From GCA-2737725 sp033763995 (GTDB taxonomy: Bacteria > Pseudomonadota > Alphaproteobacteria > Rhodospirillales > Rhodospirillaceae), in contig JANRJL010000004.1 of NCBI GenBank assembly GCA_033763995.1, forward strand, positions 62,001 through 126,000: a stretch of DNA of 64,000 bases, written 5' to 3'. Each line of letters begins with the position of its first letter. Position 1 is the first letter of the stretch. The notes below the pieces were generated by a model, which had not been told where the DNA came from, did no database searches, and saw only the letters and a program-made list of their open reading frames with translations. The position numbers and the translations under genes are program-made. Below are positions 1-8,562 of the stretch, one piece after another.

Positions 1-1
1 T

Positions 2-145
2 CTCACCGAGATTCACCGCGATTATGCGGGCGACACGCGCCTCGCGCTGAACCTCGCGGGTTGGCAGGAGCGCGACCGCGTCACCCATGCGCCCGAAACG
101 CCCGGTGGCCCGGCCTTCAGCTTCACAACGCTGGAGCGCGGCTGA
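2..145 (+). CDS. 3' end of an unidentified gene (partial)
   Basis: An open frame enters from the left edge and ends at a TGA at 143-145, leaving 47 residues that finish in ...FTTLERG. Codon use looks like genuine GC-rich coding sequence, with G/C strongly preferred at third positions. The fragment is rich in charged residues and carries no motif I can assign to a family. It stops 15 bases before the palindrome that precedes the toxin-antitoxin pair, so it is probably a separate transcription unit. The function is not recognised. Confidence 0.5.
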   Translation, partial: LTEIHRDYAGDTRLALNLAGWQERDRVTHAPETPGGPAFSFTTLERG

Positions 146-160
146 GGTCGGCGATTGAAG

Positions 161-180
161 TTATGCCAGATATGGCATAA
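161..180. promoter_or_regulatory. Palindromic operator of the first toxin-antitoxin module
   Basis: TTATGCCA and TGGCATAA form a perfect 8-bp inverted repeat around a 4-base centre (GATA). It ends 26 bases before the toxin start codon. Type II antitoxins of the XRE class usually repress their own operon by binding such a palindrome, so this is the expected operator. The function is inferred from position and symmetry. Confidence 0.6.
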
Positions 181-206
181 AGTGATTACTCGAAGACGGA
201 AAAAGA

Positions 207-599
207 ATGGCCCGATTGATTTACCTTGCGCCGTCGCCAAAGCGAGTTCGATGGTTGCGCGATAGTCGGTTGGCCTTGCAAGGCTTGCCGCCCCAAGTCA
301 GGCAGCATGTAGGGCGCGCCTTATGGGAAGCCCAACTCGGCCAGAAGTCGCTATCTGCGAAACCTTTAAAGGGCTTTGGCGGCGCGGGCGTTCTCGAAAT
401 TGTCGACTTCTTTGGTGGTAACGCATACCGGGCGGTCTACACAGTCAAATTCGCGGGAGTCATTTACGTCTTGTTGGTTTTCCAGAAGAAATCGAAAAAG
501 AAAGTGGCTACGCCCAAGAACATCGTGTCGCTCATCCATGAGCGCCTAAAGCTGGCAGCAGAGGATTACGAACAATGGCAAGCAGAAAATCAAAGCTGA
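207..599 (+). CDS. RelE/HigB-like toxin (phage Gp49-like family)
   Basis: The 130-residue protein matches the Gp49-like/HigB toxin family (RelE/ParE superfamily). The recognisable core runs from about residue 55 to 105: KPLKGFGGAGVLEI, then YRAVYTVKF, then the YVLLVFQKKSKKK strand-and-basic-tail signature. Family members are ribosome-dependent mRNA endonucleases that block growth when the antitoxin is lost. The toxin gene comes first and overlaps the antitoxin gene by 25 bases, the order usual for higBA-type modules. The ATG at 207 is the only well-placed start after the operator at 161-180. It is a small basic cytoplasmic protein; activity was not tested. Confidence 0.85.
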   Translation: MARLIYLAPSPKRVRWLRDSRLALQGLPPQVRQHVGRALWEAQLGQKSLSAKPLKGFGGAGVLEIVDFFGGNAYRAVYTVKFAGVIYVLLVFQKKSKKKVATPKNIVSLIHERLKLAAEDYEQWQAENQS

Positions 600-916
600 A
601 AATTGAAGAGAGTTCCGGCAACGTGTTCGCCGACATCGGATTGCCGCACCCCGAGGAAGAGTTGGCGCGGGCGCAATTGTCATTGCACATCATGCACTTC
701 ATCAAGTCGCGCCGCATGACGCAAAAAACAGCGGCGAAATTGATGAAGGTTGATCAGCCGAAAGTATCGGCAATTTTCAACGGCCACCTCGAGGGCTTTT
801 CAAGCGACCGTTTACTAAGGATGCTGACGATGCTCGGGCAAGACGTCGACATTACGATCCGTGGGTCGCGCCGCGCGGGCCAGCGCGGCCGTGTCTTTGT
901 CCGCCAAGCCGCCTAA
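575..916 (+). CDS. XRE-family antitoxin partner of the RelE-like toxin
   Basis: The 113-residue protein has a helix-turn-helix of the XRE type at about residues 45-90 (MTQKTAAKLMKVDQPKVSAI is the core helix pair), followed by RLLRMLTMLGQDVDI, a signature of antitoxins paired with Gp49-like toxins. It would neutralise the toxin at 207-599 and, through the helix-turn-helix, repress the shared promoter at the palindrome at 161-180. The gene starts inside the 3' end of the toxin gene, which implies translational coupling. Its stop codon overlaps the stop of the convergent mrp gene by a few bases, so there is no room for a terminator between them. Confidence 0.85.
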   Translation: MASRKSKLKIEESSGNVFADIGLPHPEEELARAQLSLHIMHFIKSRRMTQKTAAKLMKVDQPKVSAIFNGHLEGFSSDRLLRMLTMLGQDVDITIRGSRRAGQRGRVFVRQAA

Positions 917-2049
917 CCCTTTCCGAAAATCCCGCCCAAGCTGATCTTGGGCGCTTTTTTCTGCGCCGCTCCGCCGGAGAGTTTCGCCCAGATTTTTTCC
1001 GCGATGGCGGTGTAGGCCTTGGCGTGGGGGCTGTCGGGTTGGGCCGCGACGATGGGTGTGCCGCCGTCGGAGGTCAGCCGGATTTGCAAATCCAGCGGCA
1101 ACTCGCCCAAGAAGTCCGCGCCCAATTCGTCGGCGGTGCGGTGCGCGCCGCCGTGGGCGAAAATCTCGTCGCGATGCCCGCACTTGGGGCAGAGGTAGTA
1201 GCTCATGTTCTCGATCACGCCGAGGATGGGCACCTCGACACGGCGGAACATGTTGAGGCCCTTGCGCGCATCCAGCAGCGCGATGTCCTGCGGCGTGGAG
1301 ACGATCACCGCGCCCGCCAGCGGCACGCGCTGGCTCATGGTGAGTTGCGTGTCGCCCGTGCCCGGCGGCATGTCGACGATCATCACGTCGACCGCGGGCC
1401 AATCGCCGAGCCAATCGACGTCGCGCAGCATTTGTTCCAGGGCGCCCATGACCATGGGGCCGCGCCAGACGATGGGATTGTCCTCGGCGATCATGAAGCC
1501 GATGGACATCACCTTCACGCCGTGGGCTTCCAGCGGGACCACCTTCTTGCCGTCGGAGCGGGGCTTCTGGTCGGCCAAGCCCATGAGGCGCGGCTGCGAC
1601 GGCCCGAAAATATCGGCGTCGAAAATCGCCACCTTGTGGCCGAGCTTCGCCAGCGCCACGGCGAGGTTGGTGGCGGTGGTGGATTTGCCGACGCCGCCCT
1701 TGCCCGAGGCCACCGCGACGATGTGGCGCACGCCCGCCAGTTCGATCCGCCCGCCGCCGCCCTTGCCGGCGGGCGCGGCTTGCGGCGTGGGCTTGGGCGC
1801 GGCCTCGGCGGTCAGCACCACGGTGGCCGAAATGACGCCCGGCAAGGTGCCAAGTTTTTTCTCGGCCACCGCCCGCACCGGCTCCAGCCGGGGTCCCAGC
1901 GCGGCGGGGACTTCCATCACGACGGTGACATGGCCGTCCTGGGTCAGCACGTCCTTGACCCATTGGCGGGCGACGATATCAAGCCCGGCGGTGCCGGAAT
2001 CAACGCTTTTCAGCACGTCCAGGATATGTTCGCGGGTCAGGGTCGCCAT
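913..2049 (-). CDS. mrp: Mrp/ApbC-type iron-sulfur cluster carrier ATPase
   Basis: This 378-residue P-loop protein of the Mrp/NBP35 family carries Fe-S clusters to apoproteins in the cytoplasm. Residues 1-80 form the MIP18 (DUF59) domain. A short Gly/Ala/Pro linker follows, then the deviant Walker A motif GKGGVGKST at 116-124 and the switch region DMPPGTGD at about 226-233. The cluster-binding pair CPKC (Cys287, Cys290) is intact. Length and domain order are normal for the bacterial form. The gene is divergent from hflK, separated by 217 bp; mrp next to hflKC is common in alphaproteobacteria. Confidence 0.93.
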   Translation of the reverse strand: MATLTREHILDVLKSVDSGTAGLDIVARQWVKDVLTQDGHVTVVMEVPAALGPRLEPVRAVAEKKLGTLPGVISATVVLTAEAAPKPTPQAAPAGKGGGGRIELAGVRHIVAVASGKGGVGKSTTATNLAVALAKLGHKVAIFDADIFGPSQPRLMGLADQKPRSDGKKVVPLEAHGVKVMSIGFMIAEDNPIVWRGPMVMGALEQMLRDVDWLGDWPAVDVMIVDMPPGTGDTQLTMSQRVPLAGAVIVSTPQDIALLDARKGLNMFRRVEVPILGVIENMSYYLCPKCGHRDEIFAHGGAHRTADELGADFLGELPLDLQIRLTSDGGTPIVAAQPDSPHAKAYTAIAEKIWAKLSGGAAQKKAPKISLGGIFGKG

Positions 2050-2266
2050 CGTTGAAATCCCCGGGCTTCGACCCGATATGAGGGCCAGATGACCACCGGC
2101 ATGCGCGCAAGGCTGAAGGATTTCAGGCCGTTGCGTTGCGAGCGGTCGGCGGTTGTCCTATAAGGCCCGAAGCACCTCCGGCAAGTGGATTCTATGAACC
2201 GACCCGGCCAGCCAAGCCGCGACGTGGCACCGGGCCCCGCGACCGAAACAGGGACACTCACCACAC

Positions 2267-3415
2267 ATGGACGACAACGACATGGCCTACAAGAACCAAG
2301 GACCCTGGGGCGGCGGCAGTGGCGGAGGTGGCGGCGGCGGCAACAATCCGTGGGGCGGCGGTGGCGGTGGCAATCCATGGGGCGGACGCTCCGGCGGTGG
2401 CGGCACGCCACCCGACCTGGAAGACCTGATCCGGCGCAGCCAAGAGGGCATCCGCCGCTTGATCCCCGGCGGCATGGGCACCGGGCGCGGCTTCTTCATG
2501 CTGGCGGCGATCTTGCTGTTTCTGTGGGGCGTGAGCGGCTTTTACCGCGTCCAGCCCGACGAGCAGGGCGTCGAACTGCTATTCGGCAAGTACGTCAAGA
2601 CCACCAGCCCGGGCTTGAACTATTGGTTTCCGGCGCCCATCGGCGAGGTGACGCGGCCCAAGGTGACGCAGACCAACCAGATCACGGTGGGGTTCCGGGG
2701 CGCGCCCGGCGGCCAAAACAGCCGCGACGTGCCGCAAGAAAGTCTCATGCTGACGGGCGACGAGAACATCGTCGACATCAAGTTCACCGTGCAATGGCGC
2801 ATCCGCGACGCCGGCGAATTCCTGTTCAACATCCGCGACCCCGAAGCCACCGTGAAGATCGCCGCGGAAAGCGCGGTGCGCGAGGTGGTCGGGCGCACCA
2901 CGCTGCAATCCATCCTCACCCGCGAGCGCGAGGCGGTGGCCCAGAAGTCTGAAGAACTGCTGCAAGGCATTATGGACAACTACAAGGCGGGTGTCACGAT
3001 TCTCGACCTGCAGGTCCAAGGCGCCGAGCCGCCCAAGGAAGTGCGCGACGCCTTCGACGACGTGCAGCGCGCCAACCAGGACCGCGAACGCCTCATCAAC
3101 GAGGCCAATGCTTATCGCAACGACATAGTGCCCCGCGCCAACGGCGATGCCGCGCGCATGGTGCAGAACGCCTCGGCGCAGCGCGAAAAGCTGATCAAGG
3201 AGGCCGAGGGCCAAGCCTCGCGCTTCACGGCCTTCTACGAGACCTACGCGCTCGACAAGGACGTCACCGCGCGGCGCATGTACCTCGAGGCCATGCAGGA
3301 AGTGCTGGGCCGCTCCGACAAGATCATCATGGACAGCAAGGGCGGTCCGGGCGTTGTGCCGTACTTGCCGTTGCCTGAAATCCAGAAACGCACGCAGCAG
3401 GGAGGGCCGCAATAA
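2267..3415 (+). CDS. hflK: FtsH protease modulator HflK
   Basis: HflK forms, with HflC, a large SPFH/band-7 membrane assembly that surrounds and modulates the FtsH protease. The protein has a Gly/Asn/Trp-rich N-terminus (about residues 7-45), a single membrane segment at about 75-92 (FFMLAAILLFLWGVSGFY), then the SPFH domain and a long alanine- and charge-rich helix (about 260-360). The ATG at 2267 is given, but a second ATG at 2282 begins MAYKNQGPWGGG, which resembles the usual HflK start, so the true protein may be 377 residues. The stop codon overlaps the hflC start (TAATG), indicating an operon. Confidence 0.95.
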   Translation: MDDNDMAYKNQGPWGGGSGGGGGGGNNPWGGGGGGNPWGGRSGGGGTPPDLEDLIRRSQEGIRRLIPGGMGTGRGFFMLAAILLFLWGVSGFYRVQPDEQGVELLFGKYVKTTSPGLNYWFPAPIGEVTRPKVTQTNQITVGFRGAPGGQNSRDVPQESLMLTGDENIVDIKFTVQWRIRDAGEFLFNIRDPEATVKIAAESAVREVVGRTTLQSILTREREAVAQKSEELLQGIMDNYKAGVTILDLQVQGAEPPKEVRDAFDDVQRANQDRERLINEANAYRNDIVPRANGDAARMVQNASAQREKLIKEAEGQASRFTAFYETYALDKDVTARRMYLEAMQEVLGRSDKIIMDSKGGPGVVPYLPLPEIQKRTQQGGPQ

Positions 3416-4284
3416 TGTCCGCCCGTGGTCTTCTTCTGGGAATCATCGCGGTTATCGGCGTGTTCCTGGCCTCCAGTTCCTTCTTCACCGTTCACCAGAC
3501 CCAGGTGGCCATCGTCGTCCAATTCGGCAATCCGAAGGACGTGGTGAGCGAGCCGGGATTGAGTTTCAAGGTGCCGTTCATCCAGAACGTCGAGTATTTC
3601 GACTCGCGCATCCTCGATCTCGACCCGCCGGGCCAGGACATGGTGCTGGTGGATCAGCGGCGCATCAACGTCGACTCCTTCGCGCGCTACAAGATCGTCG
3701 ACCCGCTCAAGTTCTATCAAACCGTCAAGTCCGAGGCGACGTTCCGCGACCGCTTCGGCAACATCCTGAACGGCGCGGTGCGCGACCGCGTCGGCCGCGC
3801 CGCGCTGCAGGATCTGCTGGGCGATCAACGCCCGGTCATCATGCGCGACATCACCGAGGCCATGCGCCGCCGCGCGCCCGAGTTCGGCATCGAGCTGGTG
3901 GAAGTGCGCATCGGCCGCACCGACCTCACGGAACAGGTGCTGCAGTCGACCTACAATCGGATGCGGTCCGACCGCGTCGCCGAGGCCGCCCAGGCGCGCG
4001 GTCTGGGCCAGGAGTCCAAGTCGCGCATCGAGGCCGAGGCCGACCGCGAGCGCACCGTGATCATCGCCGAGGCCGAGAAGCAGGCGCAGATCCTGCTGGG
4101 CGAGGGCGAGGCCCAAAGCCGCGCCATCCTCAACAAGGCGCACGGGCGCGACCCGGAGTTCTACTCGTTCTTCCGCGCCATGGAGGCCTACCGCTTCTCG
4201 CTCGGCGCCGGCACGACGATGGTGCTGAGCCCCGATTCCGAGTTCTTCAAGTTCTTCGACCGCTTGCCCGCCAGCGCGAAATAG
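3415..4284 (+). CDS. hflC: FtsH protease modulator HflC
   Basis: This 289-residue SPFH-domain partner of HflK has an N-terminal membrane anchor (residues 5-25), then the band-7 domain with QTQVAIVVQFGNPK and PGLSFKVPFIQNVEYFDSRIL, typical of HflC. The C-terminal half contains the coiled segment and the conserved DPEFYSFFRAMEAYR stretch (about 240-255). The protein faces the periplasm and assembles with HflK around FtsH. Its ATG overlaps the hflK stop by one base. A strong GC-rich hairpin eight bases after the stop probably ends the operon. Confidence 0.95.
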   Translation: MSARGLLLGIIAVIGVFLASSSFFTVHQTQVAIVVQFGNPKDVVSEPGLSFKVPFIQNVEYFDSRILDLDPPGQDMVLVDQRRINVDSFARYKIVDPLKFYQTVKSEATFRDRFGNILNGAVRDRVGRAALQDLLGDQRPVIMRDITEAMRRRAPEFGIELVEVRIGRTDLTEQVLQSTYNRMRSDRVAEAAQARGLGQESKSRIEAEADRERTVIIAEAEKQAQILLGEGEAQSRAILNKAHGRDPEFYSFFRAMEAYRFSLGAGTTMVLSPDSEFFKFFDRLPASAK

Positions 4285-4291
4285 CCGCGAT

Positions 4292-4325
4292 CGCCGCGCG
4301 CTCGGAGTCATCCGGGCGCGCGGCG
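4292..4325 (+). terminator. Strong hairpin after hflKC
   Basis: CGCCGCGCGC (4292-4301) and GCGCGCGGCG (4316-4325) form a perfect 10-bp GC stem with a 14-base loop. A T-rich run (TTTCTTTTCC) lies about 30 bases further on, not directly after the stem, so this is not a textbook intrinsic terminator. It could still stop polymerase or protect the 3' end of the hflKC message. The rest of 4326-4556, up to the chemoreceptor gene, is somewhat AT-richer and shows no further feature I can support. Confidence 0.45.
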
Positions 4326-4556
4326 CATTCGTCTCGGCGCCCAAATCCAGGTTTCTTTTCCGTCAGCGACAGTTGCGCGTGATTATTATTCGCGTGCTGC
4401 TACGCGCTCTGTGCACCGTTTCCAATACCTTTCGACGTAATACTTAAGACATCGCCGGCCCGTGCGCGCCTTGGGCTAGCCTGCCGCCGAGTTGAAAAAT
4501 ATCTCGATCGGCGCTTGGGGAAGCCGCCGGTCATTCAGGCGGAAGGGCACGCACAC

Positions 4557-6062
4557 ATGACGAAGACTTTGTTTAACCGGGGCTTCTTGGGCATGGGCCA
4601 AAGCAGCGCCGGCGGCCTCGAATTCCAGCAAATGGTCGAGGAGATGCCCATCGCCGTCATGATGTGCGATCTCGATTTCCGCATCGTTTACGCCAACAAG
4701 GCCTCGATCACCGCGTTGCGCAAGATCGAAAAGGTGCTGCCGGTGCGCGCCGACGCCGTGGTGGGCAGTTCCATCGACATTTTCCACAAGAATCCCACGT
4801 ATCAGCGGCGCATGCTGGCCGATCCGCGCAACCTGCCGCACCACGCGCGGATTTCCATCAGCGGCGAGTGGCTGGACCTCAACGTCTCGGCCATCACCGA
4901 CAAGAAAGGAAACTATCTGGGGCCGATGCTGGCCTGGAGCATCATCACCGACCTGGTCAAGCAGGAGCATGAGACCAAGAAGATGCTCAACATGCTCGAC
5001 CTCATGCCGATCAACGTCATGCTGGCCGACGGCGAGAGCCTGGAAATCACCTACGCCAACAAGACCAGCATGGACACGCTGCGGCCGCTGGAACACCTCT
5101 TGCCCTGCCGTGCCAACGACATCATCGGCAAGAACATCGACATCTTCCACAAGAACCCGTCGCATCAGCGCCGCATGCTGGGGAACTACAAGACGGTGCT
5201 GCCGCACAGGGCGGTCATCCCGCTGGGCAAGGACAAGCTCGAACTCAACGTTTCGGCGTTGAACGATCCCGCCGGCAAGTACGTCGGCCCGCTGGTGACC
5301 TGGAGCGTGGTCACCGACAACATCAACATGGCGACGCGCATGGAGGAGGTGGTGACCACGGTGTCGTCCGCCTCGGCCGAAATGCGCGCCAGCGCCGAAT
5401 CGATGCGCTCCGCCGCCGAGCAAGGCAACACCAAGGCCAGCGCCGTGGCCGCGGCGTCGGAACAGCTTAACGCCTCGATCACCGAAATCTCGCGGCAGAT
5501 TTCCAAGGTCACCGAAGTGACGCGCGAGGCCATGAGCGAGGCCGAAGTGTCGGCCCAACGGGTCAACGCGCTGGCCGACACGGCGCAGAAGATCGGCGAC
5601 GTCGTCAACCTGATCAACGACATCGCGCGCCAAACCAACCTGCTCGCGCTCAACGCCACCATCGAGGCCGCGCGCGCCGGCGAGGCGGGCAAGGGCTTCG
5701 CGGTGGTGGCGTCGGAAGTCAAGGCGCTGGCCAATCAGACCGCCAAGGCCACCGAGCAGATCTCCGACCAGGTGCGCGGCATTCAGGACGCGACGCAATT
5801 GACCGTGCGCGCCAATCAATCGATCAACCAGAAGGTCGACGAGATCAACAAGATCGCGGGCGCCGTCGCCGCCGCCGTGGAGGAGCAAACCGCGGCCACG
5901 CACGAGGTCGCGCAGAACATCACCTCGGTCTCGCAGACCTCGGCCGAAACGGGCCGGATCGCCGAAGACGTGCAATCGGCCTCGGGCGAGCTGGCCCAGC
6001 GCGCCGACGAACTCAAGAGCCAGCTCACGGCGTTTCTGGCGCGGTTCACCAACAAGAAATAG
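4557..6062 (+). CDS. Cytosolic chemoreceptor with two tandem PAS domains
   Basis: This 501-residue methyl-accepting chemotaxis protein has no membrane segment. PAS 1 (about 25-133) and PAS 2 (about 143-254) are clear duplicates: both contain YANK, the motif IDIFHKNP (73-80 and 194-201), QRRML, LNVSA and a GP-x-L/V-x-WS ending. The signalling domain follows (about 260-501), with the conserved hairpin tip around DIARQTNLLALNATIEAARAG. Such soluble receptors sense an internal signal and act on CheA. The ATG at 4557 is preferred over upstream TTG 4515 because GGAAGG lies 11 bases before it. The ligand is unknown; the repeated His in IFHKNP could bind a cofactor, but that is speculation. Confidence 0.9.
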   Translation: MTKTLFNRGFLGMGQSSAGGLEFQQMVEEMPIAVMMCDLDFRIVYANKASITALRKIEKVLPVRADAVVGSSIDIFHKNPTYQRRMLADPRNLPHHARISISGEWLDLNVSAITDKKGNYLGPMLAWSIITDLVKQEHETKKMLNMLDLMPINVMLADGESLEITYANKTSMDTLRPLEHLLPCRANDIIGKNIDIFHKNPSHQRRMLGNYKTVLPHRAVIPLGKDKLELNVSALNDPAGKYVGPLVTWSVVTDNINMATRMEEVVTTVSSASAEMRASAESMRSAAEQGNTKASAVAAASEQLNASITEISRQISKVTEVTREAMSEAEVSAQRVNALADTAQKIGDVVNLINDIARQTNLLALNATIEAARAGEAGKGFAVVASEVKALANQTAKATEQISDQVRGIQDATQLTVRANQSINQKVDEINKIAGAVAAAVEEQTAATHEVAQNITSVSQTSAETGRIAEDVQSASGELAQRADELKSQLTAFLARFTNKK

Positions 6063-6096
6063 CGGCCATCTTTGCGGTTTGGTGTGGAGGTTTGAC

Positions 6097-6465
6097 ATGG
6101 CGACCTTGTTGGATCGGATCGGCGGTGATGCGGCGGTGACCCTCGCGGTCGACCGCTTCTACGACAAGATCTTGGCCGATGCGCTGCTGGCGCCGTTCTT
6201 CGCCCACTCCAACATGGAGCAGCAGCGCAAGAAGCAAGCGCGCTTCCTGTCCTCGGTCATGGGCGGCACGGCGGTCAACGTCGACGGCTACATGCGCAAC
6301 GCCCATCGCCGCTATGTCAAGGACATGGGCCTGACGGACCGGCACTTCGACGCGGTCGCCGGCCACCTCCAAAGTACCTTGAACGATCTCGGCGTGAAGC
6401 CCGATGTCGCAGGTGAAGTCATGGCCGCCGCCGCCTCATTGCGCGAGTCGGTATTGGATCGTTGA
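6097..6465 (+). CDS. Group I truncated haemoglobin
   Basis: This 122-residue protein matches truncated (2-on-2) haemoglobins of group I: MATLLDRIGGDAAVTLAVDRFYDKI at the start, the PFF segment of helix B/C, and NAHRRYVKDMGLTDRHFDAVAGHL, where the His in AHRR is the expected proximal haem ligand. Members bind O2 or NO and serve in NO detoxification or gas sensing. The start at 6097 has a good ribosome site (TGGAGG, 6085-6090). The gene begins 35 bases after the chemoreceptor, in the same direction, so the two are likely cotranscribed. That suggests, but does not prove, that the receptor responds to gas or redox state. Confidence 0.9.
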   Translation: MATLLDRIGGDAAVTLAVDRFYDKILADALLAPFFAHSNMEQQRKKQARFLSSVMGGTAVNVDGYMRNAHRRYVKDMGLTDRHFDAVAGHLQSTLNDLGVKPDVAGEVMAAAASLRESVLDR

Positions 6466-6536
6466 CGTGCCGGCCATCGGGTCGAGGTGTGAAGGCCCGC
6501 GACGGACAAGGTGTTCACGGCGAGAGGTTAAGCATC

Positions 6537-6875
6537 ATGACCTGCGACATTCTCCCCTTTCCAACCCGCGACGGTCGACGCCCAGCGGAGCCCGGTCACT
6601 ATCGCAACGCCATTTCGGCGCTCGCCACGGTGCGGGACTTGGCGGCGTCCCTGGAGGGCCTGCTGGCGGAGGGGCCGCATTTCACGCAGGCCTCGTCCAT
6701 CCGCGAGTCGGTGCGGAACCTCGAACGCATCGTGGTCGATATGGTCGCGCAGAACCGCTACGACCCCGCCGAATTCAATCGCGTTCTCCTGGCCGCGACA
6801 CGGCTCTTGACGGACATCTGCCTGGGCGTGTCGCAGTTGTGCCGGGCCGAAGGGGAAGCGCGGTTGTCGTCCTGA
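6537..6875 (+). CDS. Small protein of unknown function
   Basis: This 112-residue protein is not recognised. It has a Pro/Arg-rich start (MTCDILPFPTRDGRRP) followed by predicted helices across about 25-105, with heptad-like hydrophobics (VRDLAASLEGLL; VRNLERIVVDMVAQ; VLLAATRLLTDI). There is no signal peptide or membrane segment. The ATG at 6537 follows a GAGAGG ribosome site at 6522-6527. It lies 71 bases after the truncated globin in the same direction and may belong to the chemoreceptor-globin unit. Codon use matches its neighbours. Confidence 0.6.
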   Translation: MTCDILPFPTRDGRRPAEPGHYRNAISALATVRDLAASLEGLLAEGPHFTQASSIRESVRNLERIVVDMVAQNRYDPAEFNRVLLAATRLLTDICLGVSQLCRAEGEARLSS

Positions 6876-6955
6876 GCCGGTCGGCCGGTCACGGGGGTCG
6901 GAAAACGGCGGATTCCCACGCGAACTTGTCTTAGGACTTGCTTGCGGGCGCCTTG

Positions 6956-6982
6956 GGATTAGGCCATTAAAGAGCCTAATCC
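6956..6982. promoter_or_regulatory. Inverted repeat in the degP leader
   Basis: GGATTAGGC (6956-6964) and GCCTAATCC (6974-6982) form a perfect 9-bp inverted repeat with a 9-base loop, ending 51 bases before the degP start. It could be an operator or an RNA hairpin in the degP leader. DegP is usually stress-inducible, so a regulatory role is plausible, but no known consensus is matched. Confidence 0.4.
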
Positions 6983-7033
6983 TGGGCTTGCGGCGCTTGG
7001 TGCGCCGCGCCCCGACCTTTGGAGTATCCCCCC

Positions 7034-8494
7034 GTGTTGCGAGTCCCCTCGATGGCGGCGCTGCTGGCCGTGGCGGCCCTTGTGGTCGCCGGCCCGGCCC
7101 ACGCCCGCGTGCCCGGCGACAGCTTCGCCGACTTGGCCGAGAAACTGGCCCCGGCCGTGGTGAACATTTCCACCACTCAAACCGTGGAGCGCAAGGGCGA
7201 GATGCCCGAGCTGGACCCCGAGGACCCCTTCGAGGAGTGGTTCAAGGAATTCGACCGGCGCCGGGGCGGCGACGGCGAGGAGCCGTCCAAGCCGCGCAAG
7301 AAACGCCAGACCTCGCTGGGCTCGGGCTTCATCATCGACAAGGCCGGCTACATCGTCACCAACAATCACGTCGTCGAGGGGGCCGACAAAATCTCCGTCA
7401 CGCTGGCCGACGACACCGTGATCGACGCCAAGCTGGTGGGTCGCGATCCGAAAACCGACATCGCCTTGCTCAAGGTCACCACCGACCGGCCGCTCACCGC
7501 CGTGCCGTGGGGCGATTCCGACAAGGTGCGCGTCGGCGACTGGACGCTGGCCATCGGCAATCCCTTCGGGCTGGGCGGCACCGTGACGGCCGGAATCATT
7601 TCGGCGCGCGCGCGCGACATCGAAGCCGGCCAATACGACGACTTTTTCCAAACCGACGCCGCCATCAACCGCGGCAACTCGGGCGGGCCCTTGTTCAACC
7701 TCGACGGCGAGGTCATCGGCATCAACACGGCGATTTTCTCGCCCTCGGGCGGCTCCGTGGGCGTGGGCTTCGCCGCCGCCGCCAATCTGGTGAAGCCGGT
7801 GTTGAACGACCTGCGCCAGTATGGCCGCACGCGGCGCGGCTGGATCGGCGTGCAAATCCAAAGCGTCAGCCCCGAGATGGCCGACGGCCTGGGCCTGGCC
7901 AACGCACGCGGGGCCTTCGTCGGCGACGTGACCGAGCGCGGGCCCGCCGCCGGCGCCGGCATCGTGCAGGGCGATATCATCCTGTCCTTCGACAAGAAGC
8001 CCATCGACAAGATGCGCGGCCTGCCGCGGATCGTCGCCGAGACGCCCATCGACAAGACCGTCGACGTCGAGGTGTGGCGCAAGGGCAAGCAAGTGCAGCT
8101 CAAGCTCAAGGTGGGCGAGCTGAAAGAGGAAGCCCCCGCCGTGGCGGCCTTGGCCGACGCGGCGCCGGACGAGTCCCGCGCCATGGAGCGCACGGAACTC
8201 ACGGGGCTCGGGATCACCGTGACGACGGTCACCGACCGCATTCGCGAGCGCTTCGACCTCGACGAAGGCGTGAACGGCCTGCTGGTGCTCGACGTCGACG
8301 ACGACAGCGACGCCGCCGAGAAGGGCTTGCGGCGCGGCGACGTCATCGACGAGATTCAACAGATGCCGGTGGACAACCCGGCCGACGCCCGGACCGCGCT
8401 GGACAAGGCCAAGCAGGACAATAAAAAGTCCGTGCTGCTGCGCGTGCTGTCGGGCAAGCGCGTCGCCTTCGTGGGGATTAAGTTGGCTGGATAG
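7034..8494 (+). CDS. degP: Periplasmic serine protease DegP/HtrA (Do family)
   Basis: This 486-residue DegP-type protease and chaperone degrades misfolded envelope proteins. An N-terminal signal peptide ends near AHA (about residue 24). The protease domain carries the full triad: His112 in NNHVVEGA, Asp142 in KTDIALL, Ser216 in GNSGGPL. Two PDZ domains follow (about 275-360 and 395-485). The GTG at 7034 is chosen because TTTGGAG lies nine bases upstream; a TTG at 7019 is in frame but lacks a site. In related bacteria degP often follows hflKC directly, whereas here three other genes lie between. Confidence 0.95.
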   Translation: MLRVPSMAALLAVAALVVAGPAHARVPGDSFADLAEKLAPAVVNISTTQTVERKGEMPELDPEDPFEEWFKEFDRRRGGDGEEPSKPRKKRQTSLGSGFIIDKAGYIVTNNHVVEGADKISVTLADDTVIDAKLVGRDPKTDIALLKVTTDRPLTAVPWGDSDKVRVGDWTLAIGNPFGLGGTVTAGIISARARDIEAGQYDDFFQTDAAINRGNSGGPLFNLDGEVIGINTAIFSPSGGSVGVGFAAAANLVKPVLNDLRQYGRTRRGWIGVQIQSVSPEMADGLGLANARGAFVGDVTERGPAAGAGIVQGDIILSFDKKPIDKMRGLPRIVAETPIDKTVDVEVWRKGKQVQLKLKVGELKEEAPAVAALADAAPDESRAMERTELTGLGITVTTVTDRIRERFDLDEGVNGLLVLDVDDDSDAAEKGLRRGDVIDEIQQMPVDNPADARTALDKAKQDNKKSVLLRVLSGKRVAFVGIKLAG

Positions 8495-8562
8495 GAGCAT
8501 TTGCCCGAGAAGTGGTCTTCCACTTGGCCCAAGCTACAAAACGGTGCAAATGCGACCAACAA

